A DNA stretch of 64,000 nt from Trigonopsis variabilis (taxonomy: Eukaryota > Ascomycota > Trigonopsidomycetes > Trigonopsidales > Trigonopsidaceae). The DNA lies in NCBI GenBank assembly GCA_003707065.3, contig PPXM03000001.1, forward strand, positions 434,001-498,000, read 5' to 3'. Shown here in pieces: positions 44,288 to 53,694 of the stretch. Every line of letters begins with the position of its first letter. The stretch's first letter is position 1. The translations under genes were made by a program, and so were the position numbers. The notes beneath the pieces are model-generated. The model searched no databases. It saw nothing but the letters and a program-made list of their open reading frames with translations, and was not told the origin of the DNA.

Positions 44288-44953
44288 ATGGCTCAGACCT
44301 TTGCGCAAATCCGATCTCAGTTACGCGTTCTAGAAAGTCAGCTGGAGAGCTTATTAGGTCAATATTCTGAAATTGCCAGGAACTCAGAGCCAGAGCCATC
44401 GGAGGAAGAAATAAAGATCACTGATGACATTGGCGATAATCTGAAGAAGACTTCGGACATCATTGATCAATTGGAGACTGCTCTGCATAGTGATAACCTG
44501 GTTTCGTCTTCTGCAACGAAGCTGCATCATATTCAACGTCATAAGGAGATCTTGGCCGAACATAGCCGGGAGTATCTCCGCTTACAGAATGCAGTTCAAC
44601 AAGAGAGAAATAGAATTAATCTGATGTCTTCTGTTCGTCAAGATCTGTACTCGTACCGGTCAGAGGTTAGTCCAGATGCTGAAGCGGACTATATGTTAAG
44701 CGAACGTGGTCGCTTGGATCGGTCGACTTCTATGACAGATTCCATTCTTGCCCAAGCTTACGAAGTTCGGGATGAGTTTACTCGCCAGAGAGCTTTATTG
44801 GCCAACGTTCAAAGGAAGATGTTTCATGCAGCTGCTCAGATTCCTGGGATAGGCAGTGTAATCAAGAAGATCAATACGAGACGGCGAAGAGATAGTCTGA
44901 TTTTGGCTGTAATAATCACCCTCTGTCTGTTGTCTATATATTTTATGGGCTAG
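44288..44953 (+). CDS. GOS1: Gos1/GS28 Golgi Qb-SNARE
   Basis: A single exon encodes 221 residues. Gos1 forms the Golgi SNARE complex with Sed5, Ykt6 and Sft1 for intra-Golgi transport. The N-terminal three-helix region starts IRSQLRVLESQLESLLGQYS, as in the family. The SNARE motif lies at about residues 145-195 (DEFTRQRALLANVQRKM), followed by IPGIGSVIKKINTRRRRDSL. A single C-terminal transmembrane segment (ILAVIITLCLLSIYF) ends the protein with almost no luminal tail. The ATG at 44288 is chosen because the upstream in-frame codons are not conserved. Convergent with ATP10. Confidence 0.92.
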   Translation: MAQTFAQIRSQLRVLESQLESLLGQYSEIARNSEPEPSEEEIKITDDIGDNLKKTSDIIDQLETALHSDNLVSSSATKLHHIQRHKEILAEHSREYLRLQNAVQQERNRINLMSSVRQDLYSYRSEVSPDAEADYMLSERGRLDRSTSMTDSILAQAYEVRDEFTRQRALLANVQRKMFHAAAQIPGIGSVIKKINTRRRRDSLILAVIITLCLLSIYFMG

Positions 44954-45205
44954 ATGCCATCTTTTGAAAAGCCCCGCCAATGATTATACCTTTCTCCTAC
45001 ATACAAGATTATTTGAGCCGTCGAAACGTCCCTGATCCTTCATATTTCATGCTTTTCTACATATCTCTTAAGACCGCTACGGTCCCTTTCGCTCTCACAG
45101 GACTTTATGAAGTTGTGACCTTTTCTCTATCCCTTTGTCTCACTCCCTTCCTAAAATGAATATCATTATAGCTCGTCATCCTAGATAAATATAGAAGTCA
45201 ACTGC

Positions 45206-46072
45206 TCAACTTCGTCCTTCTGACTTTATTAAGGCCTTTGTGCATCGCTGAAAGCTTTCAATTTCCTCAGGTTTTGCCTCCCCGCATGCCGCCCATCGGA
45301 TGCGACATTTCGAATCTATAAGATATATATAACCTGCAAATTTATTCATGAACTTTATATCTTTGCGCATAGGCTTAAATATCCTGTAGGACATAAAAAA
45401 GTATTTGGACCAATTCAATTTGGTAATCTGCCGTTTAATAGCTCGGAGACCGAAGATGTAAGTAAAAAAACGAGACGTCAAACCTTCAGTCAGTTGCACA
45501 TTAACAACCTGGACATTATTCTTCAGGTCAGCATCCCAATCTGACATCTTGTAAGAATCGACTTGCTGCAGACCGCCCTTGGACATAAAGATCTGTAAAA
45601 CTGTAATTCTTCCCCGTAATAAAGGAGTGCTATCACTACTAAACCAACTGTCAAGAGTAGAGCCGTATAAATTAGGCATGAAGAGGGACTTTTCTCCTTT
45701 AATTAGCCGATCAGGAGATAGCCAATCCTTTCCTTGATTATCTCGAAAGGCATACGAGTCTTCAAAAACAGAACCTCTCATTTCAGAATATATTGCCGTC
45801 CGCCGAAGCAATAATTTGTCGGGGTCAGAGAACTCCTTTCTCAGCTCAGACAGCGACTTTGTCTCTTTGATCTCTTCACCCCGAGGCAGAGGTCGTCTCT
45901 TAACACCAATAGGTGGTTGAAGAGGAGCTGCAGGTGGACGTTTTTTGTATCCAACATCCTGATCTTTATATAAATCTTTTGCAGTCACGATCTTCCACCG
46001 GACTTGGTCAAACTGGCGATTGGAAAGGACACCAAGTGGGACTCTCGGACGCAAAAAGAGAGTCTTCAGCAT
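45206..46072 (-). CDS. ATP10: Atp10, mitochondrial ATP synthase assembly factor
   Basis: A single exon encodes 288 residues. Atp10 escorts subunit 6 into the F0 sector at the inner membrane. A basic presequence (MLKTLFLRPRVPLGVLSNRQF) is followed by a linker. The conserved body is near residues 95-285: TPLLRGRITVLQIFMSKGGLQ, FFMSYRIFKPMRKDI and the C-terminal YLIDSKCRIRWAACGEAKPEE. These match the Atp10 family (ATPase assembly factor ATP10). Length is normal. The gene diverges from IST3 over about 180 bp. Confidence 0.92.
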   Translation of the reverse strand: MLKTLFLRPRVPLGVLSNRQFDQVRWKIVTAKDLYKDQDVGYKKRPPAAPLQPPIGVKRRPLPRGEEIKETKSLSELRKEFSDPDKLLLRRTAIYSEMRGSVFEDSYAFRDNQGKDWLSPDRLIKGEKSLFMPNLYGSTLDSWFSSDSTPLLRGRITVLQIFMSKGGLQQVDSYKMSDWDADLKNNVQVVNVQLTEGLTSRFFTYIFGLRAIKRQITKLNWSKYFFMSYRIFKPMRKDIKFMNKFAGYIYLIDSKCRIRWAACGEAKPEEIESFQRCTKALIKSEGRS

Positions 46073-46249
46073 TACTTCAAAGAATCAATTGTTCCAATGT
46101 ATGTGGAAATAGTCCTCTTCAATCGGGTATAGCCTTGGGAGCAAGTGTAACGGTTGACTAGGGCACTTTAAGAAACTCAAGAACATAAAAATTATCTTGC
46201 TCATCTCGCTAATAGCAAAGCGCTCCTCCTTGAAATTCGAGGACCACTC

Positions 46250-47317
46250 ATGAAGTAAGGGAAAAAGGTGGAATTCCTCACTGACATTAGCTCAATCAAG
46301 CAGATCCAGAAATTAAATGAGCAAGAGTTAGAGAAAGGTGTAGGAATTTCTGCCTCATGGCATAATGATTATAAGGATAGTGCTTATATATGTGAGTATC
46401 TGAATAGTCCTTCTTTACTGATTGTCATAGATATCGGGGGACTACCTTACGAATTGAATGAAGGAGATATATTGCTAGTATTTAGCCAGTTCGGAATTCC
46501 CGTGCATATTCATCTGGTGAGAGATCGAGATACGGGTAAATCAAAAGGCTTCGCATGGTTAAAATACGAAGATCAACGGTCGACAGTGCTTGCAGTGGAT
46601 AATATGACTGGTGCCACTCTACTTGGAAGACAGTTAAAGGTCGATCATGCAAACTATACCCCAAAAGATCCAGAAGAACTGGAAAAGGAAATGGCGTTTG
46701 ATCTTGTCGAAGATGAAAGTCAGATTAAAGGAAAAACTCTGGTAGATCATAAAGGTGATTTAACTCCCATTTATCAGTCTTCCGTCGAGGTTGGTGATTT
46801 TACTGATAGGTTGTTCGATGGAGAAGTTCAAGCTCCCATCAAGCAGAGTGTTGAGGAAGAGGATGAAGATCCAATGAAAGATTATATTGAAAAGGAACGA
46901 AATGGCAGCGAGCGAGCGAAGGATAGACCCCTCTCTCATCATGATGGCGAACGAGATCAAAGGGGAAGCCGACACGAAAAATATATCGAAGCTGCAGAGA
47001 AACACCACCACTATGAAAGGCATAGTTCAAGAGATGATAGGAAAAGGAAACATTCAGACAGAGAAAGAGACCAGGAGACATCGAGACATCGATATCGAAG
47101 TGACCCTCAGGAACACAGAAGCAGACGGTCTGAGGAGAGATCACGCATGTCCAGTCAAGAAGAAAGGCCGTCGAAGCAAAAAGATACTACAGAACGGTTG
47201 AACGAGAAATCTGACGAGACACACTATAACTCGGATAGACGACATAAGACTGGTGAGAGCGACCATAAGTTATTTCGGAAAAGACCCTTCTCCAATGACG
47301 AGTCTGGTTACACTTGA
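46250..47317 (+). CDS. IST3: Ist3/Snu17 (RBMX2), RES-complex splicing factor
   Basis: Exons 46250-46254, 46291-46391 and 46431-47317 give 330 residues. Ist3 is an RRM protein of the RES complex with Bud13 and Pml1, active in the spliceosome. The first coding exon is only ATGAA. The product MNSIKQIQKLNEQELEKGV matches orthologues and validates it. SAYIYIGGLPYELNEGD (RNP2) is completed by the second splice and SKGFAWLKYED is RNP1. The C-terminal half is rich in RS, RD and RE dipeptides, as in basidiomycete and animal RBMX2 and unlike the short yeast protein. Confidence 0.93.
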
Positions 47318-47636
47318 ACAGGTAACCCATTTTAACATATTCATGGAGCTTTCACTCTCTACCAATTCCAATGACTTGCATTGTACCTGCTTTTTGTGGA
47401 CGTGCTATATTGGCCTAGTCTTCCTCGCTCGGCTGCTCCGACATCGATTAACTCATGTACGACAGTGTGTCAACTCAGGATTTTGAATATTCTGTAATAA
47501 CTACTTGCCACTTCTTTCCAAGTGGACTACTATTCATTTGTAATCAGGTTCCTGTAGCGACTATGCATTGTACGTTGTACTCCTTTCCCTTCTATTTCCC
47601 CGGCTAGTCACAGCAACGGCGCCTGACCGTCGTAAC
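47318..47636. other. Intergenic
   Basis: 319 bases between IST3 and the next plus-strand gene. No gene is recognised. Confidence 0.4.
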
Positions 47637-48866
47637 ATGTCAGACGAAGGAGCAGATAGAAAAAGAAAAAGGACATCCAAGCCAATCAAATGGGTAGGGG
47701 ATCTGGATCAGCAATTGCTTCATGTGATGGCAAAAGATCCGGCCCGACTCGCTCAACATAACGCTCACAAGATCTCGATCTGTCGGGAATGGGCAAAGGA
47801 TCTAGGATTAGAAGAAGAAGATAAAACGGGAATTCGAACCCAACAACATGTCAGGAATCTGGTTCAACAGTATCGAGCAGCAAGAATACTCGAAGATAGT
47901 CTCAAAGCACAGGGAGATCTATCCGATGATCAGATCAAAGATCGGCTACTTAAAAGGTGTCCTGCATTTTATGAAATTGCTCCAATTGCTTCGTATCTTG
48001 GTGATAATCCTTCTCTCGATAACGAAGATGGGAGAGATAGTGCTCATGAAGGAGAAGATGGTGGAACTCCAAAGGCTAAAGCCCTTCGGCTTGACTCTGA
48101 TGAAACGAGAAGCAAAAGTCCAGTCGAAACCCCTAAACCTAAACTCCTAGAAGAAAAACTGTCAGTTGATGAAAAGCAAAAGAAATCTACGGGAAAAGGA
48201 CGAAGGAAAGTAGACAAAACAACCAGTTTAGGGTCTCCAAAGCAAGTCGAGAGTTCTCAATCGACACACAAAAATGGTTCAAACCAAGCCAAAAGTACCA
48301 ACCCTAAACCCGATGAGATTCTCTCGGATATTGGAGGGACTCCAGGTGAAAAATTATCTCTTCCTCGAGCAGCAGCAGCAGCCGTTGCTTTGGCTCAAGC
48401 CCAACTTAACTCCAAGCCTTTATCCTTCTCATTTACGTCACTTGATGCTACTCCTATTACTCCTGCTGGTCAGGTCTCTCTTGCTCCTGCTCTGCCAGTG
48501 GCATCACCCAACGCACAAGATACCCCCAAGAAAAAGCTGGCGGCCGACGATCCTGCGGGAGTCACCTTAGATCAGCTCAGCGAGATTGTCTCCTCTATAC
48601 GCGAATGTGAGGTGTGGAAGCGAATGCAAACCATGGAAGAAAAAATCCGATTGCGAGAGATTGAAATGCGGCATGCAGAACGAATGAAACAACTAGATAT
48701 CGAGCGACTCCGTATGGAGCGAGATTCACTGTCACTGAAGGCAAGACTGGTGGAGCAAAATAAGGCGTCAGTAGATATGTCTCCTTCCGGGTCACAGGAC
48801 TCTAGTGGGCAAAAAACTCCAGATGAAAGACTCGCCATCAATAGTCTCATAGATAATACTTCATGA
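47637..48866 (+). CDS. Unrecognised nuclear-looking protein with N-terminal helical domain and C-terminal coil
   Basis: A single exon encodes 409 residues. Residues 1-20 are basic (DRKRKRTSKPIKW). Residues 20-110 form a tryptophan-anchored helical block (WVGDLDQQLLHVMAKD, ICREWAKDLGLEEED, TQQHVRNLVQQYRAA) reminiscent of Myb/SANT-like or trihelix DNA-binding domains. Residues 130-260 are disordered and basic/acidic, with SP and TP sites. An alanine run (AAAAAVALAQAQL) follows. The C-terminal 100 residues are a coil, EIEMRHAERMKQLDIERLRM, as at the end of trihelix proteins. DNA binding is inference; I do not recognise the family. It is convergent with SLD3, 52 bp apart. Confidence 0.6.
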   Translation: MSDEGADRKRKRTSKPIKWVGDLDQQLLHVMAKDPARLAQHNAHKISICREWAKDLGLEEEDKTGIRTQQHVRNLVQQYRAARILEDSLKAQGDLSDDQIKDRLLKRCPAFYEIAPIASYLGDNPSLDNEDGRDSAHEGEDGGTPKAKALRLDSDETRSKSPVETPKPKLLEEKLSVDEKQKKSTGKGRRKVDKTTSLGSPKQVESSQSTHKNGSNQAKSTNPKPDEILSDIGGTPGEKLSLPRAAAAAVALAQAQLNSKPLSFSFTSLDATPITPAGQVSLAPALPVASPNAQDTPKKKLAADDPAGVTLDQLSEIVSSIRECEVWKRMQTMEEKIRLREIEMRHAERMKQLDIERLRMERDSLSLKARLVEQNKASVDMSPSGSQDSSGQKTPDERLAINSLIDNTS

Positions 48867-48918
48867 TAATACAGATTTAATGCGGTTCTCTCTCTATTTC
48901 TGTCTATCCTATCGTACA

Positions 48919-51049
48919 TTAATATACACGTCCTCCTTCGTATCGCCCTATTGATGATGGGGTTTTAATAGGAGACTCAGCCACCAAATCTCGATCGAGG
49001 TCACTACTCTCTTTCATTTTGTTCATAGGCGTCTCGAATACTTCGACCTTTTTATGTTGGAAATCCTCAGCCAGTCCTTTTATAGGAGTTGCAAGAACCG
49101 CAGGACTAGATTGAGACATGGGAGCAGCAGGTCGGCGACGAGATGGAGTAGCAGGAACCTGAGACTCTTTCACTCTACTTGGTCTCTTATTGTCTCTTTT
49201 TTCTGCTCCACTTATTCGCCTTTCTCGTTCATTGGCACTTTCTTGCGCAAGGAGGGCTCGACTTGGTCGGGCAGCTTGTCGAATAGCTTTCTGAAGTTCT
49301 TGCTCTAGATTAGCAACAGCACCAGGTGTTCTTATAGATTTCGTTTCAGGCAGAGTCAGAGAAATTTGACGGCGCTCCAAAGATGCGTTGGTGTTTGTAA
49401 GACCCCCTCTAGATTTTGTGCGCGTTGCTGGACGGGGTCCAGAATCCGGAGAAAGAATATTCGGATCAGGGGTTATGATCATCGTAGATGTCCTCGCTGT
49501 TCTAGCACTAACATTGGGTTGCTTAGAAGGAGAAATAATCGAGATGGATGCAGGAGATACTTCGTCTGTCTCGCTAACAGATACAGGAAAGCCGGAAATA
49601 CGAGGGTTTAATTTAAACTTTGTTTTTCTCATCCTCTTTGTCGGCTCGTGACTGTCCACTTCTCCACCTTTGCACTTTTTATATAGGTTTCTTGTTTTCT
49701 CGGGGAGCCGAGAATGATAGAAAGGAAGAACAATCTCCTTACAGAATTCCAGGTTTGGATTCGTTTCAACACCAGAGTGTGAATTAGATGATGTATCCAA
49801 AATTATCGCTTGCCAGACACATAATCGATCAAATAGAATATCTACTAAATCTGAAAAACCCAGTTGAGAGGATTTAATGCCTAGATCGCGTTTTCGCTTG
49901 CGTTGAGTTGTTGCTTTTTTGACATCCTTGGTAGCGTTCGGTGAATCTCGGTCGATGCTGAGAAGTTCTAAAGCTAAGATAATTTGTAATTGAGTCTCTC
50001 GGACTTTCAGCTCATGTAAATGATGATCAAAGCGAGCTTCCTTCCGAATATCGTCTATTGACGACCACCACTGTTTGACTAACTTGACTTCAGATTGAGA
50101 AAGGTGATTTTTATGTGGCTTCTCGGCCTTTGCTAAGATGTGAGGGATAATGTGTTTGTATTTGATATCTGTATCGGGTATAGTATAAAGTAAGGAAGCT
50201 AAGAGATCCCTGAATGACTTGTAATCCTCTCTAAAGAAAGAACGAGCTTTTCCTATTGAGGACTTGACAAAAAAGTTTAATGGCATTCTGCCAAGATAAA
50301 GAGTCTCAACATAGCGTTGCCGAATATATGTCGTGACGTCCTTTTTAGAACATATACCAGATGACTTTGATTGTCGCGCGGCTGCGGATGAATCGTAAAG
50401 AGTCATGTCAGCCTCAGCTGCATTATCTTGAGGTTCTTCAAATTGAAGAACATTTCTGTGGATTTTGTTGGGCGTCTCTAGGTGTGTTGCGTGGTCGGAG
50501 GCTTCGATACTTCTAACAGATCGGAGATAGCAATTCCACCAATCTTCTGAGGCAAAAGAGGGTCTTGGAGGCCCGTTAGATGAAATCATGACGTCTATTG
50601 TTGGCCATAGACGAATATCTTTCAGCTTGAAAGCCTTGGGAATGGAGCTGAGGAGCCAGACATAATAGTTCGACGTATTTTTAGTGGCGAGTGGCTCCAA
50701 AACCACAAAAATATTATCACTATTGATTTTTCCTATTATTGCAGTCCCAGTATCGTAGAACGCCCGAGTTAACGAGATCGATAGGTGAGAAGAACAGAAA
50801 GGTCTTGGACATGGCATGACATCTTTTTCAAGGCTGGTGGCGTAAAATTCAAGTAAACAAGATGATAGAAAAGATTTAGGAGTAGATTTAATGAGCGTTA
50901 TCGTCACTGGAGCATCGAAATCCGAATCCGTGCAAGGCTGCGATTAGATTAGCCGGTCCTCACTCACTCACGTCTATATAGATATCATCGGGTAAAAATA
51001 GTGTCCCAGTCAAGTTTGAGAGTGTTGGCACATTTAAATCAATGGCCAT
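48919..51049 (-). CDS. SLD3: Sld3/Treslin-like replication initiation factor
   Basis: Exons 51049-50972 and 50937-48919 give 698 residues. Sld3 brings Cdc45 to the Mcm2-7 helicase and is a key CDK and DDK target at origins. The central Sld3 domain is near residues 215-400. TLYLGRMPLNFFVKSSIGKAR leads to the Cdc45-binding helices, and KVRETQLQIILALELLSID is the most conserved strip. The C-terminal ~250 residues are disordered, basic and rich in SP/TP sites, as expected for a region CDK-phosphorylated to bind Dpb11/TopBP1. The start MAIDLNVPTLSNLTG depends on the 34-nt intron. Sequence conservation in Sld3 is low, so the call rests on the central strip and architecture. Confidence 0.8.
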
Positions 51050-51368
51050 GACACGTCATTAGTTCAGCTTTTCGCGCGGATGTTCAATTCGGTTCTAGTT
51101 GGGAGTTTAGTTAGGTTTAGACTCGTAGACAACCAAATGTACTGAACGTAGCAAAACTGGCTCGCACTGTGAAACAGAGCAGTTAATCTCGAAATTTGCG
51201 AATAATTGATACATTCAAGACTACGTAAAAGTCATAAGGAAACGTAAAGTTTTGTCATAAAGCAGTGAAAGTCACTAGAAAGAGTTATAAATGAAGGAAG
51301 GAATGAACGAATTAGCCTAGATTGTGAACAAGAAGCCAAATTGAGTGGACTTTAATTCGAAGCAAGCA
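51050..51368. other. SLD3 promoter and mutarotase 3' flank
   Basis: 319 bases. It includes the E2F/MBF-like box at 51069-51079. No gene is seen. Confidence 0.4.
51069..51079. promoter_or_regulatory. E2F/MBF-like box upstream of SLD3
   Basis: TTTTCGCGCGG lies about 20 bp upstream of the SLD3 ATG. It matches the TTTSGCGC E2F-like and MBF-type core used for G1/S genes. Function is inference. Confidence 0.35.
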
Positions 51369-52519
51369 TTAACTAAAGGGCGTAACAGGGCGTTCACTAT
51401 CAATCCAGAGTTCAAAGACAATTTTGGAGCCGTAAGTTTTATCTCTGGGTAAAGTCACCATGGGCGCCCACTCGGGGTGATTGCAGGCATCGGTAAACCT
51501 ACCAGGCTCAACTGCAAAACCAGAGCGAGGACCAAATTCACGAGATTCGCCTTTAAGGAGAGGCACGTTATTACTATCACCGGTATAGAATTGAAACCCT
51601 GGTTCTGTCGTAAGAATATGGAGATTAATATGAGAGGACGGGTGATAAGCCTTGAGACAAGATTGCAACGGTAAAGATCTTGTATCGATCAGAGAAGAAG
51701 GGGAATCTTGAAAAACGAAAAAATCATCAAACTTCATATTACTTTTCAACTTGAAGGGCAGGTTAGGAGTCACTCGAGGCATATTTTTAATGGATCCGGT
51801 TGGTATTCCGTCGGAATCGGTTTCCAGATATCTGTTAACAGACAGCTGAAAGACAGTTTCATCAATTGAGTGACTGGGAAATAAGTTGAAGTAGGTGTGA
51901 TTAGTTAGATTGATAAAAGTAGCGGCGGCAGAAGACCACAGAGGTAAGGTAGCCATGAATTCGATTTCAAGTCTCTCATGTTTTTCTTCGGTGATTGATA
52001 ATTTGTAAGTAACTGTAGTCTCCAGATCTCCCGGAAATCCGTTTGATAAATGCGGGCTCAGCAGTTCATATGTCAACGAGGGATGCGGTCCACTGATATT
52101 GTAAAAAGGGCCAACCCATTCACTAGAACCATTAGTTTTCTTCTGAATACGTAAACCGACACTTTACTGAATCCTTGTTCCCCGCCATGAAGACAGTTTT
52201 TTCCCGAATTCTGGTCCACTTGATATTCCTGTCCATTCAATTTGAATTTTCCGCCTCGAATACGATTCGCAACTCGCCCAATTGTTCCTCCTGGGACCAT
52301 TTAGTGTTGAATTTAATCACAGTACATACCAAAGTAAGGATTTCGGCTATCCTTGTAATGCTCGGTGCTATCAAAACCAAGCACAACGTTCGTTCCATCT
52401 GGGGCAAAGAATTTAGTCAAGGTAGCTCCATATGGAATGGTCTGAACAAATTGACCTTTGAGTGTCATGGGATATAGTGAATCTTGAATTTCTTTCGACA
52501 CAAAGTCACCCCAGATCAT
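51369..52519 (-). CDS. Aldose 1-epimerase (galactose mutarotase)
   Basis: The enzyme interconverts alpha and beta anomers of galactose and glucose in the cytosol. Exon 1 is 52519-52330 (MIWGDFVSKEIQ...). Exon 2 starts at 52290 after a 39-nt intron and restores YFGGTIGRVANRI. NCLHGGEQGFSK holds the catalytic histidine; HTYFNL and GFAVEPG complete the active site. The frame breaks near 52140-52160. A GT-AG intron of only 20 nt (52162-52143) would restore it in phase, giving SKKKTNGSSEWVGP and 363 residues. Alternatively one A is missing in the run at 52136-52139. The family's usual strand after GFSK is altered either way. Function is clear; the structure at this point is not. Confidence 0.85.
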
Positions 52520-53694
52520 AAGACAGGTCACGTGAGATAGGCATCAATAATCTGGTGACTTGGATATATGATCAGGCAGTAAATTTCTGCTGTTTAACTT
52601 TTTTATTAAATATAGATTCTAAATAATCACTTAAAAAAGGTAAGATCCAGTAATGTTCACTTATTTTTCACTATTATTAAAGATTAAGAGATTATAATGG
52701 CTGCTTTGCTCTGGTTTTCAACATCTCTGGGACCACTATAGTCCCCATTCGACTTTTCGTGTATTGTGGTGGCATTCCTTGCAACTGACGCAACTAAATA
52801 AAAGTATCTACATATTATTAAGCTATTTGGAGGTATTGTCCAAGCCTTTACAGTCTTTCAACGTTCTTTCAGAGACCGATGAAGAGGTATTATAGGATTT
52901 ATTTTATCAGAGGAGCTTAATCCAGCGGGACTGATAAAACTGATTTAACTACACTTTCATTATCATAACTTCCATAATATGTATCAACCACCTGGCTTGA
53001 ATTGATGCTGCAATATCAACAAAGGTTGACGTTGTAATAAAGCCCAAAAGGGATACTACACATAGCTGTTTTGCTGTCGCTACAGACACAGATTATCCCG
53101 AGCTCAATAGCTTTTGCAAACTTTCAGCTATTAAAATACAAGCGCAGAATAGAAGTCTACAGCTCAACTAAGCCATTAATCAGACAAAGTACGCGCTGAC
53201 GGCGAGATCGGACGCGCCTGGACGCGTTACAGAGAAGAAAGGGGTTGGGTTGGACAAAAGCAGCCCCCATGTTCGTTTTTTGGTGACGGTCAAAAAATAT
53301 AAGAGAGACAGTCCTGGTTAATCATGGCCACAACCATGACGTTTTATAGCGATGAGAGATACAATTTTTGAGAAAGCTATTCAGGATATTATAAGTATAG
53401 TATTTCTACGAACAAAACTGTTCTTCACTGTGCCGTACTATATATAGACCGTTTTGTTCTCTGTCTCGGTAACATTTTGGGGTGCCTTATAGTTGACAGT
53501 TTGGGAAATATGTTTTACGTAAGCAGAAATCTCGACCCCCTGGCTTTATCCGGAGGAGCTAGACTTCCTTCCTAAAAAAAGGAAAAGCAAGCATAGAAGG
53601 TCTTTCTTCTTGTTTCAACATCATTTTCGGCAAAGAAAAGAGCCTTCTTTAACATTGTTGGCTTTGTTATCTTGTCACAGAATAACGCTGGACT
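52520..53694. other. Long divergent intergenic region
   Basis: 1,175 AT-rich bases between divergent genes. ACGCGC and ACGCGT boxes stand together at about 53212-53227. A pyrimidine/purine leader precedes the plus-strand gene. I searched both strands for small spliced genes and support none. Confidence 0.5.
53222..53227. promoter_or_regulatory. MluI cell-cycle box ACGCGT
   Basis: ACGCGT with a neighbouring ACGCGC ten bases upstream, in the long divergent promoter. This is the MBF core. Role is inferred only. Confidence 0.25.
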
